Of a stretch of DNA of 45,322 nt, positions 44,207 to 45,322 are shown in pieces. This DNA comes from Dissophora ornata (lineage: Eukaryota; Mortierellomycota; Mortierellomycetes; Mortierellales; Mortierellaceae), in NCBI GenBank assembly GCA_025201705.1, contig MU616757.1, positions 1-45,322 on the forward strand. Direction: 5' to 3'. How positions within the stretch are numbered: position 1 is the first letter of the stretch; each line of letters begins with the position of its first letter. The notes beneath the pieces were generated by a model, which searched no databases, was not told where the DNA came from, and worked only from the letters and a program-made list of their open reading frames with translations. The position numbers were made by a program, and so were the translations under genes.

Positions 44207-45247
44207 TTGTCAACATCATCCTACTCAACCTCCGTGTCAGGGTCTAGTGGTACACTTTCCCCTGGGGCGCTAGTTCGAGTGAGAACGGAGTTTTCGACCA
44301 ACTTCAACGAGAACAACGGAACGCCATGGCTATTGTCTACTGACATCAACGTTGATGAGATCATCTATCACCATGTGATGATGTTGGAGATGGAGTCATC
44401 ACTGCACTCCTTCATTCTAGACAAAACAAAGTATGTTGTTCAATGCTTTGAAGAGCAAAATCAACAAAAAGGATAAATACCTATAAATAGATTAAAGAAC
44501 TCAAGGAAATAGACTAGACATACCGACATCAACTCCTTGACTTTCTTCTTTGTGAGTTTTGGATCCATCCATTCATTCCACTCTTTGCAGATAGCGACCC
44601 GGCTTATGCTTGGGCGAGCGCGATATTGTAGACAGCAAAAGATTCGGACTTGTAAATGGTTAGCAACAGCAACAGTAATGACAACTCCTCAGGATGTATC
44701 GACCCTCTTGGGTCCGTGCCCGCTAGAGAACATTAAGGTTCTGGCGCTCGACCTGGGGCAGGCTTACACGTTAAGAGCGAGTGCCTGGCTACCGGACGAT
44801 ACCGCGCCACTCAAACCAAGACTCTGCCCCGTCTGCGTGGAGACCTTCTATAACCTAGCAGTGAAGCCATGCAGCCCACTTTTGCATTTCGGCGATGGTG
44901 TGAGACGGGAAAGAGCAGACATGGAAAGTGGACTTCCACCTCTACGGGGCCAGCAAGGCAGTATTATCAAATACAAGATGCACTCTTGGAACGCTCGCAA
45001 GACCAAGGAGGCTGAGTACGCGGTAATTACAGATCGTCTTTTCAAGATGGTGGGAGGATCGGTAGGCGAGAAGGGGAGCCCGACAACGCCGTCGTCATTG
45101 CTGTCGGCTTGGGACGGTTTTTCCTCGAGTTCTGGACTTTTGTCCTTGCACGGCTCCTTCAGGTCCTTTTTTGTTCAAAAGGTCAGTGCAGCATTCGTTG
45201 GGGAGTTGAAGCGCCTTTCTTTTTTTTTTTTTTTGAATAGTGCGTAA
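44207..45247 (+). pseudogene. Broken Fanzor/TnpB-like RuvC nuclease gene
   Basis: Two frames separated by stops: 44207-44476 (90 residues, with DEIIYHHVMMLEM and SSLHSFILDK) and 44537-45247 (236 residues). The second contains KVLALDLGQAY, a RuvC-I-like Asp-x-Gly strand, then FYNLAVK, KYKMHSWNARKTKEAEY and DRLFKMVGGSVG, and SLHGSFRSFFVQK. This order resembles a large family of Mortierellomycete and Glomeromycete proteins related to Fanzor (eukaryotic TnpB). In those, the text continues into a second acidic strand, a CxxC...CxxC zinc finger and a final HRD-type Asp. Here the frame ends 20 codons after FVQK in a Phe run from a poly(T), so those catalytic parts are missing within the window. It is therefore a relic, or its end lies beyond 45322. 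The assignment rests on remembered family resemblance. Confidence 0.5.
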
Positions 45248-45322
45248 CAAACAACTACAAATTACTTCACTAAACTAGGCCCGCTCTACAACAGGATTGT
45301 CTACCGTTTCATAGTCACTTCG

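Overview
The window looks like nuclear DNA of a filamentous fungus, most likely a Mortierellomycete (Mortierella/Linnemannia type). Genes are split by many short GT-AG introns of about 45-100 bases, intergenic DNA carries long poly(A)/poly(T) and GA tracts, and the recognisable proteins (CTR9, DSN1, VTC1, a PQ-loop protein, a GPI-type PLC-like protein) are fungal. The lineage call is inference from gene style and remembered family resemblance; no search was run. Exon joins were derived by hand from reading frames and splice sites; nearly all keep phase exactly.

Left part (0.8-10.2 kb, plus strand): a nine-exon CTR9 (Paf1 complex) gene, then a large ankyrin-repeat plus UBA-domain protein with an acidic tract and a long disordered tail.

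Middle part (10.3-23.7 kb, minus strand): the most unusual region. Five genes (A 10295-11579, B 12929-14133, C 15555-16593, D 19875-20975, E 21809-23698) lie head to tail. Their long N-terminal parts are low-complexity and poorly conserved, but all end in the same short block of about 33 residues (YPxGxxF..PY.Y..G..D.R.NN..H.L..AK). In A-C this block sits on its own second exon, behind an intron at the same place and phase; D and E have no intron. A and B are also accompanied by a duplicated cysteine-rich ORF. At least four of the five have a TATA box. I recognise no named family for the block; in D it resembles a degenerate C2H2 zinc finger.

Right-centre (24.2-35.9 kb): a five-exon gene whose product looks like the meiotic crossover protein SHOC1/Zip2 (inactive XPF-like nuclease fold plus helix-hairpin-helix), a PQ-loop membrane transporter, DSN1 of the kinetochore MIS12 complex (divergent from the PQ-loop gene), VTC1 of the vacuolar polyphosphate polymerase complex, and a 691-residue protein joining a rhomboid-like membrane domain to a PGAP4/MGAT4-like glycosyltransferase domain.

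Right end (37.8-45.3 kb): two secreted-protein genes (a GPI-anchored PLC-like phosphodiesterase and an LPMO-like protein whose mature form would start with histidine), then mobile-element-like material: a small retropepsin-like protein lacking the catalytic Asp motif and a broken Fanzor/TnpB-like gene. No tRNA, rRNA or CRISPR was seen.
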